A stretch of 64,000 bases of DNA from Diacronema lutheri (taxonomy: Eukaryota > Haptophyta > Pavlovophyceae > Pavlovales > Pavlovaceae): assembly GCA_019448385.1 (NCBI GenBank), contig JAGTXO010000056.1, forward strand, positions 1-64,000, given 5' to 3'. This document shows positions 39,002-49,400 of the stretch, one piece after another. Each line of letters starts with the position of its first letter. Within the stretch, counting starts at the first letter, position 1. A program made the position numbers and the translations under genes. The notes below the pieces were generated by a model. That model was not told where the DNA came from. It saw only the letters and a list, made by a program, of their open reading frames with translations, and did no database searches.

Positions 39002-41170
39002 ATGCTCGCGCTCGACGAGCTCTCGCGTAAGCATGGCATCGATTGGCTGCCCGCTGCGCGTGCCGGCCGTGACGGGCAGCCGCGCGCGGCGGTCGTCGAC
39101 TCGGCGCTGCGCGGCGTGGGCGACTGGCTGCATCTTTGCGACGCGCCGGGTGGCACGGGCAAGACGTTCGTCGAGCGCGCCATCATCGCCGCCGTGCGCG
39201 CGGATGGGCACGCGGTCGTCGTGGGCGCGTCCTCGGGCGTCGCCGCCACGCTGCTGCCCGACGGCCGCACCTTCCACTCGACCTTCAAGGTGCCCGGCGG
39301 TGCCGACTCAGACGGGCAAGCCGTTCAATGGCGTGCCGCGCTCCGAGCGCGGGCGCTCCCTGGCCGCCGCGGCGGCTGGCCGTGTGGGACGAGGCGCCGA
39401 TGCAGACGCGGTGCCACCTTGACTCGCCTGATCGGTGTTTGCGCGACGTGACGGGCGTCGACGAGCGCTTCGGCGGCGAGACGTTGCTGCTCGCCGGCGA
39501 CTTTCGCCAGTGCTTGCCGGTGGCGCGGCGCGGCTCGCGCGCGCGGATCGTGCGCTCCTGCCTCAAGTACTCGGCGCCGTGGCAGCACGATCGGCAGCAC
39601 GCCTTGGTCGAGAACTTTCGCGCCTCGAGCGCGGCGCGCGACACGGGCGACGCGCTCGGCGCGGGCGAGTGGGCGGAGCTGCTGCGCAGCCCCGGCGACG
39701 GCGCCTTTCCCGCGGCGGTGCCGGCTGCCGGGGCCATGCCCGGCGCATTCCCGCTCGATCCCGTGCAGCTGCCCGAGGCCGTCGGCGGCGTCCCCATCCG
39801 CGAGGGCTCGGCCTACCCGACGGAGCTCGTGACGACTTTGTCCACGGCTCGGCGTGTTGGACCGACGACGGCTCGCTGTGCGACCGCGCGGTGCTCTGCG
39901 CCAAGCAGACGGACGTGGCGCGGATCAACTGGCTGGTGATCGGCCGCTTCCCGGGCGCGGCGGCGAGGTGCGAGTCGGCGGACGAGCTGGCGCGACGACG
40001 TGGCGGGCGGGCAGATTGCGCTGGCGTCGGTCGAATTCCTCGACTCGCTCGAGCACGCGCAGATGCCGCACCGCGTCCTCGACCTGAAGCCCGGGATGGT
40101 GGTGATGCTGCTGCGCAACCTCTCGCCCGGCGAGGGGCTGTGCGGCGGCACGCGGCTGATCGTGCGCGGCGTGCGCGCCGGCGGCCGGCTGCTCGAGTGC
40201 GCACGCCCCGGCGCGGCCGCCGGGCGCGACAGCACCGCGCTCATCGCGCGTGTCGACCACCACTCGCCCGACGAGGGCGCACGTTCGCGTTTGCATGGAT
40301 GCGCCGCCAGTTCCCCGGTGCGGCCGGCGTAACGAGGCGCAGGGGCAAGCGCTCGGGTGCGCGGGCGTGTGGCTCGCCGAGCCGTGCTTCACGCACGGCC
40401 AGCCCCACGTGGCCGCTTCGCGCGTCGGGCACACGTCACGCGTCCGCTTTGCGCTCGGCCCGGACCTCGTGACGCGCAGCGTCGTCTTCAAAGAGGTGCT
40501 CCGCGCGGTCAGCGGTGGCGAGGCGGCGGCGGCGGCGCTCGCCGCGGCCGCCGTCGCCGCCGCGCGCGAATGCGCGGCGGCGGCGCGCGGTGGCGGCGGG
40601 CGCGGCGGGCGCGGCGCGGCGCCGGCGGCGGGCGGCGCGCTGGCGGCGGGCGCGCCGCCGGCGCGCGGTGCTGGCCAGCACCCGCCGGCGCGACGCCCGC
40701 CGCGCCGCTCGCGGCCGACGCGCAGCCGGCGGGTGCTCGCCAGCACCGCGCGCCGCGCGACCGGCCCGCGTACCTGCGCGCCCTTCGAGGGCGCGCAGGG
40801 CGGCGCCGATGCGGCCGGCGCGCAGGGGCCTCACGCTGGCGCGCTGCCCGCCGCCGCGTGGGTCGCCGCTGCGCGCGTGCCGTCGGCGCTGCCGCCGCCC
40901 GGCGTCGCGCTCGCGCCGCAGCCGCCGCCGCCGCCGTCGCCGCCGCCTGCCGCCTGCCGGCAAGCTGGGCAAGTGCGCAGCGGCGGCGACGGCGGTGCGC
41001 GACCCGGCGAGCAAGCGGCGCGCCGCCGAGCCGGGGGCGGGCTCCGTGGGCGACGAGGCTCGCCCGCCACTCGCGCGCCAAGTGCGCCAAGTGCGCACAA
41101 CGCGCCCCCCCCCCCCCCCGAAGTGCGCACAACGCGCCCCCCCCCCCCCCCCCCCCCCCCGATGAATTGA
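39002..41170 (+). pseudogene. Helitron-type PIF1 helicase fragment, no Rep domain seen
   Basis: PIF1 helicases of Helitrons unwind DNA during rolling-circle transposition. Order of motifs: Walker A DAPGGTGKTF near 39150, SSGVAATLLPDGRTFHSTF (motif Ia area), WDEAPM, LLLAGDFRQCLPV, LVENFR, then KPGMVVMLLRNLSPGEGLCG with TRLIV, and NEAQGQALGCAGVWL with HGQPHVAASRV near the end. These last two pairs are typical of Helitron helicases rather than cellular PIF1. The Rep/HUH part that normally precedes it is not in the window. The coding region looks broken, about three breaks, though sequence error is possible. After about 40500 the frame is Ala/Arg/Gly-rich and ends in proline runs. Confidence 0.72.
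40659..40755. repeat. 31-base inverted repeat with one mismatch (35-base loop)
   Basis: Arms 40659-40689 and 40725-40755 are complementary at 30 of 31 positions. The left arm contains a perfect 16-base palindrome, GGTGCTGGCCAGCACC, at 40667-40682, and the right arm a near-perfect copy at 40732-40747. Strong hairpin or cruciform potential just after the conserved helicase end. Confidence 0.9.
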
Positions 41171-42064
41171 ATGCTCATGCCATGGCGTCGCGCCACGGCA
41201 GTACGCCCGTGGCCCCGGCGGCCAGCCTCGCGCCGCTACGCCGTGTCGTCGCGGCCGGCGCACACAGCGAACTGTGTTTCCGCGGCACATGCCCGGCTGC
41301 TCGCGCGCTGCAAGCTTGCCGAACTGCTCGCGCTGGAATGGCGCGTTGCGGGCGTGCCCGCGCACCGCGCGTGTGCCATGCGCGTTCCGGGAGCGCCGCG
41401 CCGCGCGCCGAAGCGGCGCGCGGCGGACGTGCGGCCTCGGGCCGAAGAGGGGCCGGCGCGACCGGCCGCGAGGCGGGCGCAGACGCTCAGCGTGCCGGTC
41501 GATGCGTCGTCCAAATCCGCGTCGGGCGGATGCGCGCCTGGGCCGGCGCTGCGTGCAGTCGGCGGGGCCCGGCCACGCGCTCGGGCGTAACGTTCGCGCC
41601 TGTTCGGCCGAGGCGCACTCGCCGTCCCCTCGCGCCGGCAACGTGCGTGCGGGCCAGCACGCAGGCAGCGTACGATGCCACGGCAGCGGCGAGCGCGTCC
41701 CCGCCGGTGTGCCGCTCGGCGCCCCGTCACGCGCAACGTGCGCGCCGTCCGCTGCATGCGCACGCATACGCGCGCTGGCAGCGTGCGCACAATTGCCCGG
41801 GCAAGATCGTCCCGCGCTCGCGCCGCCGACGCATCATTCCATGTGTCCGTTTCGGCATCTGCCACCATCCACCAGCCCTCGAAAGCCGGCTTGCGCGTGG
41901 GCGCCCGTCCGGTGCGAGAAGCGGCTCGCGTCCTCGCGCGGGGCGCCTCCGCGCCAGGCGCCCGGCGCGCGCTCGTCTTGCCGCGCCACCACGCTGATCT
42001 GCGCCCAACCCTCGCTCGCCAATTCCCCCGTCGTCCCTGCTGCGCAGCCCGCAACAGCGCGCGC

Positions 42065-43699
42065 ATGGCGCGTGCACGGCGCGGCGCCTTGAGCAAGTTT
42101 TACGTCGTCGGTCGGCAGCCTGTGGAAGACGCGTTTGACGGCCCGATGTGGCCGGTGAGAGTGCCCGGCGTGCCGCGTGGTGAGCGCCTGCACGGCTTGC
42201 CGGGCTCGGCGCGCGCCCAGCCAGCCTCCCTCCACCCCGCCGCAAACCGTGCGTGCGCACCCCGCACACCCGGCGCTGCGCGGCGCGGCGCAGGCGCGAA
42301 GAACGAGGGCAACGCGTGCTACACGACGTCCTTATGCAATCGCTCTTCGCCCTGAACGTGCTCCGTGCGATGCTTCGCTCCGCTTCGCGCCGTGCCAACA
42401 GCGTCGAGAGGGCGCGTTTTCGGGACTTTGGCACGCTGATCGAGGACACCAAGGCGCCGACACGGCTGTGTCTTGTGTCCGTCATCGACGTCATCTCGGG
42501 CCGTGGCGCGCGAAGGACGCCGCAGGATGCCGCTGAGTTCTTCCGGTTGCTACTCGGCCGAGTGCCCGGGCTCGCTGCGGCCTTCGGAGCCGACACACGC
42601 GTCGGGCCAGTGCTCGAGCAGATCGCCGTGCCTTCAGAGTCCGGCGAGGGCATCGCCGTACTCGTCAGCGTCGGCGGCGATGCGGCGCGCGCGCTTGCAC
42701 ACGCTCTGGGGTGCGCCGCTGGGCCGCCGCGGGATCGCCACACGAACGCGGGCCACTCGGGCGTGCTCACGCCAGCCAGCATCGCTGTCGAGGCGCCGCG
42801 CACGACGCGCGGCAATGGCCCGCAGTGCAAGAACAACCGCGCGCTCGTGTGCGCGCCGCGGCTGCTACTCGGCGGGCGCGACCACCTCCTCGTCGCCGGC
42901 GTGGTGCACGTGGGCGAGGGGCCGATGAGCGGGCACCTTGTCGCCATCGTGCTCCGCAACGAGGCTTGGCTTCCGTGCGACGACTACAACGTGCGGCGGC
43001 GCGCACGGTCGCTCGGTGCCGCGACCGGCGGTCGAGCGCAGCCGCAACCGCCCCGTCCTCCCGCGCGGCACGCGCGCGTGGCCTGAAAGCTCGCGCGCGC
43101 GCCTGCCGCACGCACGCGCGTTGCCCGCGCAGATCTACAACGTGCCTGAGTCCGACGCGCTGGCGTGGGCAAGTGGTGCGAGCATGCTCGTTCACAGCCG
43201 GCTCGACGTGGAGCCGTTGGACCCGGCGCCGGGCTCAGCGTCACCGCCGTCGGCCGCATCGCCTGCGTGGCCGAGCTCGGAGCCCGACGCGCCGACCTTG
43301 CCGGCAGCCTGGCCGCGGGTGCGGCAGATGGCAGCGGTGCCAACAGATGCGACGATCGGCATCGCGGAGACGGCTGCAGACATCTCTACGGCGGCGATCG
43401 GCCCAGCTGCGCGCGAGGCCCGCCAAGTTGTCTCCGTGACGCGCGCATTGCCAACAGCGGTGAGTGCGTCCTCGTCTCCGGCGGCCGCTGTGCCCCCCCC
43501 CCCCCCCCCCCCCCCCCACACACACACACCACTCTCCCTACCTTCTTCCTCCTTTCGCACCTCGCACGCGCACGCCGTCCGCTGCCCGCTGTCCGCGGCC
43601 CAAATTGCCTTGCGGAAGCCGAGCAGGCAGAGCCCTGCTTGGATGGCTCCAGCGCGCATCTTGTGGATGGCGACGCTGTGGGCGAGCACGGACGCTTAA
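42065..43699 (+). CDS. Compact ubiquitin-specific protease (USP, peptidase C19)
   Basis: USPs remove ubiquitin. The Cys box NEGNACYTTSL near 42300, the TPQDAAEFFRLLLG segment near 42520, and the His box GHLVAIVLRNEAWLPCDDYN near 42930-42990 are all present. An apparent GT-AG intron to 43131 is followed by ESDALAWASGASMLVHSRLD, the usual AYMLVYxR end. The core is about 280 residues, shorter than most cellular USPs. It may carry one or two breaks or sequence errors. The start ATG precedes a likely short first exon. Sequence after about 43490 passes through a C run and may be another intron or UTR. Helitrons and large viruses both carry deubiquitinases, which fits its position beside the helicase. 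Confidence 0.68.
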
Positions 43700-44056
43700 A
43701 TGTGACCAGTGGCGCGCTAACTGGACGTCGAGCGTGTGCGCCTTGTCCGCACGTGTGCACTTACGTGCGTCTGCGGCGATCTGCCCGGCGTAGTAGTCCG
43801 CGCGCGCGGGAACCGCGTCGGCAGTAGGAGCAGGATAACGTACTTGCGCCTGACGAGGACGGCGAGAAGTGCGGCTTTTCGCTCGGGGCCTACCATGCCG
43901 CAGAGGTTGGCGCTGGCGCGCGTGAGGCAGTCGGAGCGCGCTGGGCCCGGGTTGAAGGCCTCACCCCAGGGGACGGGAGGATTCAAGGCGCCGAGCCGCT
44001 GCGGGTGCGGCGGGAGGCCCCGGGCGGGTGTGCTAATGCGGCTCGATGGCCGCCTG

Positions 44057-44097
<41 letters not shown>

Positions 44098-44531
44098 GGG
44101 GGGTGGGGGGGGGGGGGGGGGGGGGGGCGCGTTGGGCCGCCCGCGGAAACGGAGGTGAGCGTGTGGGAGCGGCGCGCGTCGGCGCGCGCGGCTGGCGTGC
44201 AGCATGGATAAGTCTTGTGTGGACTTCGCGGGGCGGATCCCGGTGCAGGGATTGCCGACGTAGGCCGCGAGCGCGAGCAGGGCGGGGATGAAGACGGATG
44301 ATGGGGTTGGGGCCAAGGCCGCCGCACCCGCAGCTATCACGGTGGCAGCGACCGCCACGGTCAGTGCGAGGCTCGCGTGGCCGCTGCGCGGGCAGCTCGC
44401 CCGCCAGGTCCAGGAGGGCCGGCCTGCGGCCTCAGTGCCCAGCGTTGGGCATGTCAGCGTCTGCGTCTGCGGGCCCGCCACTGCGATGGCGCTTTGAGCC
44501 TGGCGCACCAAAACGCAATCGGTCCGCCGAT

Positions 44532-44568
<37 letters not shown>

Positions 44569-46482
44569 CGAGGCGTGCGGGCTTGGGGTGGGCTCCGGGT
44601 GCCGGCGCTGTGCCAGCGGCGGGCTTGGTTGACGCCGTCTCGCCGGGGCCCTTGCGCCTTGCGGCGCGAGCGTCGCGGAGGGGCGTCGGCTGCGCTGGCT
44701 CCGCGTCGGCGGTGGCGTGGGGCAGGCTCTTGTGGAGGGCGGAGCGCTCGCGCACGAGTCGGTTGCCAAGGCGGGCTGTCTGCGTGCCGTTGGGCTGCGC
44801 TTGGGCAGGTAGGACCTGCGGCCTCGGGGGCGGGCGCGTTTTCGTGTTGGGCCAGGCGGCAGCGCGCACCGGCCGTGTTCGCGGCCGGCAGGCGGACGTC
44901 CGCAGCGGGGCGGAGAATGCGGGCGAAGCGCCTGCATGAACGCGGTTCGCACCTGGCGGCCAGGCGATCACGAACCGTTGGGTCGCCCGGCTGTTTGGTG
45001 GAGCCGAGGGCAGCAAGGATAGCAAGCTTGGCCGCCTCATCGGTGACGAGCGGCACTGTTGCCCAGCTCTGTACCTCGAAGCCCTGGATGTGCAGGCGTC
45101 GGGGAAGTTCCCGGCAGCGTCGCCTGCGTCCGTCGAGAGGCGGACCGAACTCGCGCCCGTGCCCCCGTTGGCGACACCGAGCTCTCGCTCGTTCACACCG
45201 GCCCGCCGACGCGGGCGCGTGGTGCGCGCGCGTTGGGTGCGTGTCTGCCTCGAGCAGCGTGCCCAGTCGCAGTGTGGGCGCGTGTCCGTCTGCCTCAAAA
45301 CGCCACGTGGAGGGGAAGGCGCGGGGCGGGCTCGCCGAGGAGGTGCCGCCGCTCGCTGCCACCCGGCGCGGGCTCGGGGCAGCCGTCTTCGGGTGCCGCG
45401 CTCTTCGCGCCATGCACGAACGTTCCGCCGCGCTCGCAGCGCGCGAGCGCACACACAGAGCGCGCGGCGACCCCGGCGGGGGCAGTGCGTCCCGGTGGCA
45501 CTCGCGGGCGCGCGCCTGGTCTGGGCGCAGCTTGGCGCGTTGCCGCCCGCGCAGCGAGCCGCCCGCGCGCCTCGCCGCGCGCGCGCTTCGTCGCACGCGT
45601 GCGCCCTGCATGCACGCGCACAGCGCGCGGCGGCTCGGCGCAGTGCAAGGCAGAGCGTGCTGCAACGGTTGCGAGGGCGCGCACGCGCGGCGCGGCGCGC
45701 CCCTGTGTGGTCGCCTGCGCGCGGCGCGTGGTCCGGACGCAGCTCGGTGGCGTGATGCCGTTCGTGCAACACAGTGCGCGTGAGAGCCGCACGTGCACAT
45801 CTGCAGTGCAACGCGGCATTGCGCGCGTTGCGTGCGCGGAGCGCGGCTGGATGTGCCTGAGGTCGCGCAGCATGCCGCGCGCCGCGCGCTGTGCGGCGCA
45901 GCGAGTCGGCCATGCCCCTGGTCCTCGTCTCCGGGGGGGGGGGGGGGGGGGGGGGGGGTTTGGTGGTGGTGGCAACCAGGATCCGCCAGCGCGTGGTGGG
46001 CGCCGTCCAACTCCCAACCAGGATGCGCCCCGTTCTTCCCCGACACTCTCCGTCCAAACCCGCCGCCCAGCCTGCCGCCGCACCCGCCGCCAACGCCGCC
46101 GCGCACCCATCCGCCGAGCTCACCGCGCGCGCGCTCGCGCTCACGCTGCGCGACGAGGCTGCGCAGGCCGGCGCGCGGCCGTGCAGAGCAGCGCAGGCCG
46201 GCGCGCGGCCGCGCGCGCGCGCTCACGTTGCGGCCGCGCAGCGAGCTTTCGCCGCGTCGCAGCCCCTCCGAGCAGCCACGATGCACGCCCCCGGAGGACG
46301 TTGGCCGCGCTCGGAGGCCGCGCTCGGGCGCGCAAAGAGAGGCGGCGCGGGCAAACGAGTAGGCTCGGCGCGCTGGCGGGTCCTGGTTGTGGGAGAGCGG
46401 GGCATTCTCCAGGGCATCATGTAAATTCTCCCAAGTATCATCCGGGCCGCCATCCGGACACTGACGTGCCCACAGTCTGCAG
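43700..46482. other. Low-information stretch with G runs and a weak LINE-like fragment
   Basis: 2.8 kb with no convincing plus-strand gene. Long G runs at about 44060-44127, 44534-44567 and 45931-45958. Long open frames on both strands are Arg/Ala/Pro-rich and overlap each other, as expected by chance at this GC content. A CAG directly precedes the ATG at 46483, so an upstream exon of the next gene could lie here. Confidence 0.4.
43780..43980 (-). mobile_element. Possible non-LTR retrotransposon (LINE) endonuclease start
   Basis: On the minus strand, GEAFNPGPARS followed by ASANLCGM, then AALLAVLVRRKYVILLLLPT, resembles the NPGP linker and first strand of the APE-type endonuclease of LINEs. 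Only this short piece is seen; no reverse transcriptase was found. Weak evidence. Confidence 0.25.
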
Positions 46483-49400
46483 ATGGAGGACTCCGTGAAG
46501 GACGCTTTGCCCGGCGGGCGGGGCGGCTCGGACAGTTTCTCGCTGGCCCTCAGCACCATTCTGTCGCCGGGAGATACCCACCCCCACGTGGTCCCATCCA
46601 CTTGCCTCATCGCCCTGCTGCGTTACGCGGATTTCGGCACGAGCAGGGTTAGGGTGGGCGACACGGGGTGCTCGCAGCATGCGCTCAAGGTGGCGCTGCG
46701 CAACCTGGGCAAAGCATGCGCGGATGCGGACCGGTTTGGGCAGGTGCTCGTGGTCGTGCTACCGTTCTGCCTCCGCGCGTCCAGCGGCCTCGCGCACTGG
46801 ACGGCGGCGTACCTGCTCCTCGCGCCGCCCGCGCAGCGCGGCGCGCCGCCCGGCGCCGCGCTCGCCCTGCTCGCCGATTCGCGCACCTTGGGCAACGGCG
46901 AATCGGCGTACGCCACGGCGGCCGGCGTGCTCATCAAGAAGCTTGCGCAGCGCATCGGCAGAACAGCGCCGCCCATCGATGCCTTCAAGGCGCCCCCGCA
47001 GAGTGGGGCCGCGTGTTGCTTCGCCGCGGCAACAGTCGCGGCCGAGGTCGCGGCGAGCGCATCGACGCTCTACGGCCGCCGCGCGAATGTCCTTGTCGAG
47101 ATCAAGAAGGCTTTGGACGCGCGCCTCGCGCGCCTCACGACGGCCGCGTACGAGGAGACCCGCGCGCGCACGCTCCGCGCCGCCATCGGCGCTCTGCTCG
47201 GCGACCGCGCCAGGCGCTTCGGCCCGTTCACCCGCGAGGCCGCGCGGCTCGCCGAGGCCGCGCGGCTCGCCGAGGCGTGCGATGCCAGTGTCGGCGGATC
47301 CGCGCCCGACGGGCTGCTGCAGGCCGTCGAGGCGGCGCTGCGCGCGCCCGACGACCGCATCGCACGCACGGCCGCGCTCGACGCGCTCACGGGCGCTGCA
47401 GGCCGCGCGCTGTCGACGGCGGCCAGGCCGCGCGGCGCGGCGGCGCCAAGGCCGCCGTCGCGAGCGCCACCGCCGCGTGCGCCGCAGCGGCGCGCCGCCT
47501 CGGCGTGGGGGCCCCGACCATTCAGCCTCCTCGGCGGGGGCGAGGGCGACGGGGACGATGGCGACGCCACCACCGCTGACGACGGGGAGGGCGCGGAGGA
47601 CGGGGACGACGACCTCGCGGGCGCGGCGGCTGCGGCGGTGGCGACGGGCACGGCGGCGACGAGCGCGGTGGCGGCGGGCGCGGCGCCAACCTCGCCGGCG
47701 GCGGCGGACGGCGGTGGCTCGGCGCCGCTCGAACGCCGCTGCGTCTACACTGCGCCTGATGAGGGCGACGCGGACGCGCGCGTGTACGACGCCAAGGACC
47801 CCGAGCAGCTAAAAGCGGGTAGGGCGCGGCTGCGGGCGAACAGCGGGCGCGCGCCCGCCGTGGTCGACACGCTTTTCGCGCACGCGACGGGCACGATCGT
47901 CACGCGGCAGCGCACGGAGGGCGTGACCGGCGCGGGCATGCACCACCTCGCCGCCCCGACGCAGGGCGCGGGGTACGGTACCGTCGTGCGGGCCGAGCTG
48001 GGCGAGCCCGGCTTCGCGGGGACGACACGGCACATGACGTCGGGCGTGGAGAACCAGCCGCGCGCGGTACGAGCGGCCGCGCGCGCGTACGCGCACGACG
48101 GCTGGGGCGGCGTGTACAATGCGCACGAGGACTTTGCCGCCTTCGAGGGCTTGCCGCGGCTCGCCGCGCCCGAATCGCTCGCGGCCATCGCCGGCGGGTC
48201 GGCGGACGCGGTGTTCTGCTGGCGGTCCGGCCGGTCCGTCAACGGCGAGGTGACGACGGTTCACTTCAATGGCGACCGCGCCGCCGCCATCGACCACGCG
48301 CGGGCGCTGCGCGTCAGGCCCGATTGGCGCTCGCAGCCCAGGATCTACGAGGCGGCGTGCGGCGCGGAGGGCACGGTGCTGCTCGTGTGGGTCGTGCCCG
48401 ACCGTCACAAGAACCCGCGGCTGGACTGGGCGCCGATTCTCGTCGTGATCCACCTGCCCGCCGACCCCGACTGGCTCGCGCGCGCCACGCCGGCGATCGC
48501 GAAGGCGCGGCGCGAGGTCGAGGACGGACGCGCGCGCGCGGAGGCGCGCGGCGTGCCGCAGCACCTCGCCTACACGCTGAGCCCACGCTTCCGAGGCACC
48601 GCGCCGCGCGGCGCCGCGCGCGTGCCGCCGCGCCTCGGCGCGAGCGACGCGCGCGAGGCGCGCGCGCTCGCGGCGCTCGAGTCGGCGCTCATGTTCGCGC
48701 CGGCCTGGCGGCGCGCGGTGCGCGCGGCGAGCCGCGCCCCCGGCAGTGGCGCCGCGGCCGTCGAGCGCGCGCTCGCGCGCCTGCACAACGCGCCCGAGCC
48801 CGATGACGAGAGCGCGCCCGAGTCGGCGCGCGTCGCGCCGCTCGCCGCCGCGCTCGAGCAGTCGGCGGGCTGGCCGGCGGGCACGGCGCGCATGGCGGCA
48901 AGCGTGACCAAGGGCCCCGGCGTCGGAGATGGCGCAGGTGGCGACGAAGCGATCAAGGTGGAGGAAACGGCGAAGACGAGCGGCGACGGCTGCACCGGCA
49001 CGCCTCCTCTGCGCCCGGCCGCGCGCGCGGCCGGCGCGGCGGACGACGGAGGGGCGGCGGTCGTGGCGGGCGTCGAGGGCGAGCGCGACGCACTCGCCAA
49101 GACGGGTGCCGGCGGCTGCGACGACGACGCTCGCGAGCCGCTGTCGGCCGGCAAGCCCGGCGCACTCGCCGCCGCGGCGACCGTCGGGGGTTTCGGCGAG
49201 CTCGTCGGCAGCCTATGCGCGTGGCTGGCGCACGGCGCGGCTGGCGGCGCCATCGCGGCCATCTCCCCCGGGACGGCCGCGCGCGGAGCAAACGGCACGC
49301 CGCAGCGCGCCGAGCCGCCGGCCGCCGGCGATCCCGTCGCTCCGCACGCGCGCGTCGCCGCTGCGGCGCCCTTGGCGGGCAGCGCGGCGGCGCCGTCGTC

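Noticed and set aside
44432-46610. Overlapping frames of 468-718 codons on both strands
   Set aside because: No domain, no codon-position signal that I could see, interrupted by G runs; chance open frames at high GC.
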